Shown: positions 22,319-25,973 of the stretch, one piece after another
Numbering within the stretch: position 1 is the stretch's first letter
How the letters are laid out: the number at the start of each line of letters is the position of its first letter
Assembly: GCA_003225595.1 (NCBI GenBank)
Contig: QIAR01000114.1
Location: 1-25,973, forward strand
DNA: 25,973 nt
Direction of reading: 5' to 3'
From: Acidobacteriota bacterium
GTDB lineage: Bacteria; Acidobacteriota; Terriglobia; Terriglobales; Acidobacteriaceae
Notes under the pieces: generated by a model
Databases searched by the model: none
What the model was told of the DNA's origin: nothing
What the model saw: the letters and a program-made list of their open reading frames with translations, nothing else
Program-made: the position numbers and the translations under genes

Positions 22319-22970
22319 AATTCCGCCCCCGCCGGGTTTGGCCGGTAGGAATATAGGGACCCTCGGCTGTTGGTTGTCAGTTGTACGTGTAGCGCGACCC
22401 TGTGGCCGATAGAAGCTTTCGCTGCCACGATACGGGCGACTTCCAATAAGTCTCTATCAAGGGAGAAAAAGGCTCTCCGGACGCGCTACGGAGAAGTGCG
22501 TGGTACGAAACGCTCCAGTGTTTTCAGTTCGCGCTTGTGGCCCCTCGGCCGTGGTTCCTGCTCTATGCAGAACCAGCCATCCATGTGATGTCTCGGCCAG
22601 GTATAGCCGTTTTAGATGTCTGCCGCACTCTTCTCAGCTCCGCGCAGTAACTGTAATCTACGGGTCAGCAATGAGCGACCGTGATGGCTACCAGCCTTCA
22701 ACTGTATTGGAAAAAGCTGAAGGCTATCCGAACAGATAATCAAGCTATCCGAGCAGATAGTCCACATCGATAGTCTCCGAGAGACTCAGCTGACGATCTT
22801 TGTGTCCAACGGCGGTTGATCTCCCTGAAATCAGTCTCTTCTGCCGCTCAGCAAATCTCCAGCGTCTTGGCACCTTGCGTGCTGCTGCAATAGTCAAGGT
22901 ATGGCATACGGAACGCGGATTCGTTCAAATTGCCGCTTTGATCCGCTAGCGTCTCGGGGAGTAGTCCGCC
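22319..22970. promoter_or_regulatory. Upstream region of the large membrane ORF with operator-like repeats
   Basis: About 650 bp without a gene. GCTATCCGARCAGATAR occurs twice (22723-22739 and 22744-22760, period 21). Each copy contains CTATC-N6-GATA(G/A), an imperfect palindrome. GATAGTC repeats at 22756 and 22769. AGTCTC-CGA-GAGACT (22772-22786) is a perfect inverted repeat. The cluster ends about 185 bp before the ATG at 22971. A regulator binding same-face repeats is plausible. No -35/-10 pair was clear. Confidence 0.4.
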
Positions 22971-25900
22971 ATGTCGACATTAGTTCGGTTGCGCAGCCTC
23001 TTTGTCCCTATCACGATCGGTGTGATCATAGTCGCCGGCCTCGGATACTATAGCCTGTTCTGGCTCCCCTCACAGCAGAGATATCTGGACGATCGCAACT
23101 TTCGTGTTCTGAAAACTGTCAGTGAGCAAGTCCGCCTCAGCGTCAATAATTTTGACAAGATGATGGATAACGCTGCTGAGGCCGGGATCAAAAGTGAGAA
23201 TTTAGGGGGATATCTCCGTAACGTGGCGCCGCAGTTGGAAACTCCGAAGGACGGCGAGAGCGAGCCAGTTATTGGTCGCATTGCTGACAACAACTATAGC
23301 GACCCACCGAAAGTAGCCGTAGCAGCCGATGAGGGAACCCACTTCCTGTATCTGGCGTTTCAACATGACCCGCGTGACCCTACCACCAAGTATGCAGTTC
23401 GAACCGATCTGGATAAGCTGATCCGCGGGCTTCTGCCCCCGAATAATCGCAACCCCTTCGATGTAGTGCTGGTGGCGCAGAACAATGGGAGAGTCATCTT
23501 TCAGCAATCGTCCCCCGGAATCGATGTGGCGCGAATCGATACTCTCGCGGATGCATCCGGCACCACGAAAACGGGCAAGCCCGATCCAATTGAGGTGGAA
23601 TCGCTGTCGCAGTCCAGCAGGCTCGAGGAGATCAAACTCGCAGGCGCTCGCTACCGGCTCTACTCGCAGCCGCTGCAGCTTTCGTTCGCGACTATCGTTC
23701 CCGGCGTGAAAAGCGCGAAAGGCAACGCCACTGCGGACCTACCGGAACGTTGGGTTCTTTGTGGCCTGACCCGCGCCGACCGCTTTCGTTCCGAAAGCCA
23801 ATCGATATCCTATACGTACATGTTGTGGTTTTCTGCAGCCATTCTGCTGGCAATGGCGGCCTATCCATTCTTGAAACTGCACCTATCCGGCCCGGCGGAA
23901 AGGTTGCGGGCCGGCGACTTGGTCGTCGCTGCGATTGTCAGCTGCGCTGTGGCTGCGGCCCTAACCTTCATTCTGTTGGACCTCGATTATTGGCACGAGT
24001 TCGGCGGACTGGCAGAGAATCAGATGAAGAAGCTTGCCGAGGCCATCGATTCAAATTTCGGGAACGAAAAAGATAGAGCATTTGCGCAGTTGCAGGATTT
24101 CTATAAGAGCGACGCGGTGCGCGCCAGCTTACGCAACGCACGATTCTATCGCCACGACAGCGCAAGGCTCACCGAAGACCCATTGGGATGCAACCGAAGT
24201 TGGGCTTGTCGAACCAGCATCCTATCAGATCCTGTTGTACCTCCGCTTCTAGAGAGTTATCCCTACCTGCAGCACGTGAGTTGGAGTGACTTTGAGGGCG
24301 ATCAGCAGGTTAAGTGGACCATAAAGGAACGTCTTACCCCGTTTATTAACCTCGATGACCCGTCAATCCCTTATTACCCAGATATCAGAAGGGCGTTTAA
24401 AGACCCGGGAGGCCTCAATCCTGCTGCGACTCAGGGCATCGGCTCGCAGTACTCTTCCAATACCGGGGAGAATATTACTGTCTTTTGGAAGCTAATGGAC
24501 AACCACGGGAATCCGGTGTCGGGAAAGCTTGACACGGAGCATGCTAAGAAGGTGTTCTGTGCTTCCCTCGTGACTTTTCCGATTTCGGTGGTCGGTCCTG
24601 TGGTGCCCGGAGGCTTTCAGTTCGCCATCATCAAACCCGACGGCACGGTGGTTTTCCATTCCGACCCTACCCGAAACCTGCGCGAAAACTTCTTTGACGA
24701 AACGAACCAAAACCAGGAGGTTCGCTCACGCGTATCGATGCGCGCCGACGGCCCGCTCGTGGCCAAGTACATGGGCCGGTTCTACCGGATGCATATACAT
24801 CCCATGGAAGCAAATAAGGATGACTTGTGGACCGTGATCGTCTTTCGCGACTTGTATCGTGAGCAGACGATGAACCTGGAGATGATCAGTCTGGCCTCGA
24901 TCATATTTTTTCTATATGCCAGCGTGATCATACTCGCTCTAGCCATAGCACATTGGACGCGAGGAGGTGGAGCTACTGGGAGCTGGCTCTGGCCCGATCC
25001 GCGCAAGGCAGGCACCTATCGGCGGCTGGTTATCATTAACAGCACCGCTGCCCTGCTGCTTTTTGTCGTGCCTCAGTTTCTCAGCCCTGTCACGCTTCTT
25101 TTTTCTGGCATTTTCATTCCAGTGGGTGCGATCGTTTTCAACCTCGTGGCCCTCAGGCGTCAGGCCGATCATTCGAGTTCCGAGGATGTAAAGGACGAAA
25201 AAACGTCGTCTCGATGGCAGCTTGGCTACATTGGAGCGTGCACGACACTGTTGGCGGTGGTTGCCGTCCTGCCATGCTTCTCCTTCTTCAAGGTGGCCTG
25301 CGATTTTGAATACAAGCTATTCATTGAGCAGAGCCAGCTTAGCCTCGCTAATGATTTCGATGAGAGGAGAGAACGTGTTCGAGCCCAGTATCAAGGTATT
25401 GATTTGGGAAAGTACGCGGAGAAACTCCTGGCTGAGCCCGAGGACCAGCACGCTCCGCCCTTTCCACCATTGTTTTCGTATCACCAAGCCCTTGAAACTA
25501 AGATCATTGGCAATCCGACTCGTCCAGAACCATGCGGTTTGAAAACTGTGGGGACCGCCGATGGTCGGCAACGATGTCTGGAATTATTCCTGAGCTGGGT
25601 TAGGCCGTCGTATAACCAGCTCGCGGTGGACGGTCGTTACCTGGCCGAAGCGGGTTCATCAGGCACCGGGGCTTGGTCTTCGACTTTATCCGAAGGTGAA
25701 GAGCAGGTCGAATTGACAAAATACGAACCAGACGGAAAAGCTCGAACCATTACTTCTCCGTGGACTCCGTTGCGTATCCCTTGGGGCAGCTGGCGCTGGT
25801 GGGCAGGCACCGCAGCCTTCATGGCCGCCCTCTTCTGGCTAGTACGCCTAAGTCTCCGAAGCGTATTCCTCCTTGACCTTCCCCAGCCAGAGCGCGCAAA

Positions 25901-25973
25901 GAGTCCGAAGCTTCCATCGGATGGAAAGAGTTCCGATACTCCATCAGACGAACAGAGTCCCATCCCTCCCATC
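22971..25973 (+). CDS. Very large multi-spanning membrane protein with two extracytoplasmic domains (partial, runs off right edge)
   Basis: An uninterrupted frame of 1001 codons from the ATG at 22971 to the window end; no stop is reached, so length is at least 1001 aa. GGGGAG lies about 9 nt upstream of the ATG. Membrane segments are predicted at about 10-32, 284-304, 317-337, 638-660, 687-705, 706-728, 751-773 and 944-960. Two large soluble parts are extracytoplasmic if the N-terminus is inside (33-283 and 338-637), with a third at 774-943. The second ends in HSDPTRNLRENFFDET and SRVSMRADGPLVAKYMGRFYRM, reminiscent of Cache-type sensor domains. The last visible part is a disordered Ser/Pro/Asp tail after 960. 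I do not recognise the family; similar large unannotated proteins occur in Acidobacteria and Gemmatimonadetes (from memory). A membrane sensor with a cytosolic effector beyond the edge is the likeliest idea, but that is inference. Confidence 0.85.
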   Translation, partial: MSTLVRLRSLFVPITIGVIIVAGLGYYSLFWLPSQQRYLDDRNFRVLKTVSEQVRLSVNNFDKMMDNAAEAGIKSENLGGYLRNVAPQLETPKDGESEPVIGRIADNNYSDPPKVAVAADEGTHFLYLAFQHDPRDPTTKYAVRTDLDKLIRGLLPPNNRNPFDVVLVAQNNGRVIFQQSSPGIDVARIDTLADASGTTKTGKPDPIEVESLSQSSRLEEIKLAGARYRLYSQPLQLSFATIVPGVKSAKGNATADLPERWVLCGLTRADRFRSESQSISYTYMLWFSAAILLAMAAYPFLKLHLSGPAERLRAGDLVVAAIVSCAVAAALTFILLDLDYWHEFGGLAENQMKKLAEAIDSNFGNEKDRAFAQLQDFYKSDAVRASLRNARFYRHDSARLTEDPLGCNRSWACRTSILSDPVVPPLLESYPYLQHVSWSDFEGDQQVKWTIKERLTPFINLDDPSIPYYPDIRRAFKDPGGLNPAATQGIGSQYSSNTGENITVFWKLMDNHGNPVSGKLDTEHAKKVFCASLVTFPISVVGPVVPGGFQFAIIKPDGTVVFHSDPTRNLRENFFDETNQNQEVRSRVSMRADGPLVAKYMGRFYRMHIHPMEANKDDLWTVIVFRDLYREQTMNLEMISLASIIFFLYASVIILALAIAHWTRGGGATGSWLWPDPRKAGTYRRLVIINSTAALLLFVVPQFLSPVTLLFSGIFIPVGAIVFNLVALRRQADHSSSEDVKDEKTSSRWQLGYIGACTTLLAVVAVLPCFSFFKVACDFEYKLFIEQSQLSLANDFDERRERVRAQYQGIDLGKYAEKLLAEPEDQHAPPFPPLFSYHQALETKIIGNPTRPEPCGLKTVGTADGRQRCLELFLSWVRPSYNQLAVDGRYLAEAGSSGTGAWSSTLSEGEEQVELTKYEPDGKARTITSPWTPLRIPWGSWRWWAGTAAFMAALFWLVRLSLRSVFLLDLPQPERAKSPKLPSDGKSSDTPSDEQSPIPPI

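Noticed and set aside
22662..22739. 22-codon ORF starting MSDRDGYQPSTV before the large membrane gene
   Set aside because: No Shine-Dalgarno and too short to support as a leader peptide; its end overlaps the operator-like repeat.
1..25973. CRISPR array, IS element or intact prophage
   Set aside because: No regularly spaced repeats, no transposase and no phage structural genes were seen; only the integrase remnant at 1006-1129.

Overview
The window looks like an ordinary chromosomal segment of a GC-rich, free-living soil bacterium, most likely Acidobacteriota (Terriglobia / Koribacter-like). This rests on the DUF5818-type secreted protein, the HTH-plus-TPR protein, the stand-alone receiver proteins, the beta-propeller lipoprotein style and the mosaic palindromic spacers. 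It is an inference from gene style; there is no rRNA here to confirm it.

Left part (1-4.2 kb): prephenate dehydrogenase (tyrA) on the minus strand, then a frameshifted remnant of a tyrosine recombinase beside an intact tRNA-Arg(UCU), which looks like an old integration scar. Two response-regulator receiver proteins without output domains follow on the minus strand. They are separated by and preceded by long gene-poor stretches that hold GTCAC/GTGAC palindromes, a few coding-like scraps and one small helical protein.

Middle (4.2-12.1 kb): a thioredoxin-like [2Fe-2S] ferredoxin divergent from a DUF5996 protein; two small secreted or membrane proteins; an acyl-CoA dehydrogenase; a MerR-like HTH/TPR protein; a secreted protein and a small acidic protein of unknown function; a previously hidden pair of minus-strand micro-genes (a 56-aa helical protein and a 55-aa zinc ribbon); and a DUF5818 protein.

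Housekeeping block (12.1-20.7 kb): GAF/PP2C (RsbU-type) phosphatase, rarA and a SpoU/TrmH RNA methyltransferase on the minus strand. Divergent from these are the threonylcarbamoyl-AMP synthase (Sua5/YwlC) and a translationally coupled YdcF-like protein. Then come a DinB/YfiT-type protein, a secreted cyclase-family protein, a DUF92 membrane protein and the NHEJ protein Ku.

Right end (20.9-25.97 kb): a beta-propeller lipoprotein, a 650-bp spacer with operator-like repeats, and a very large reading frame (more than 1001 codons) running off the right edge. That frame encodes a multi-spanning membrane protein with at least two large extracytoplasmic domains. It is the most unusual protein in the window. 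No phage, IS element or CRISPR array was seen.
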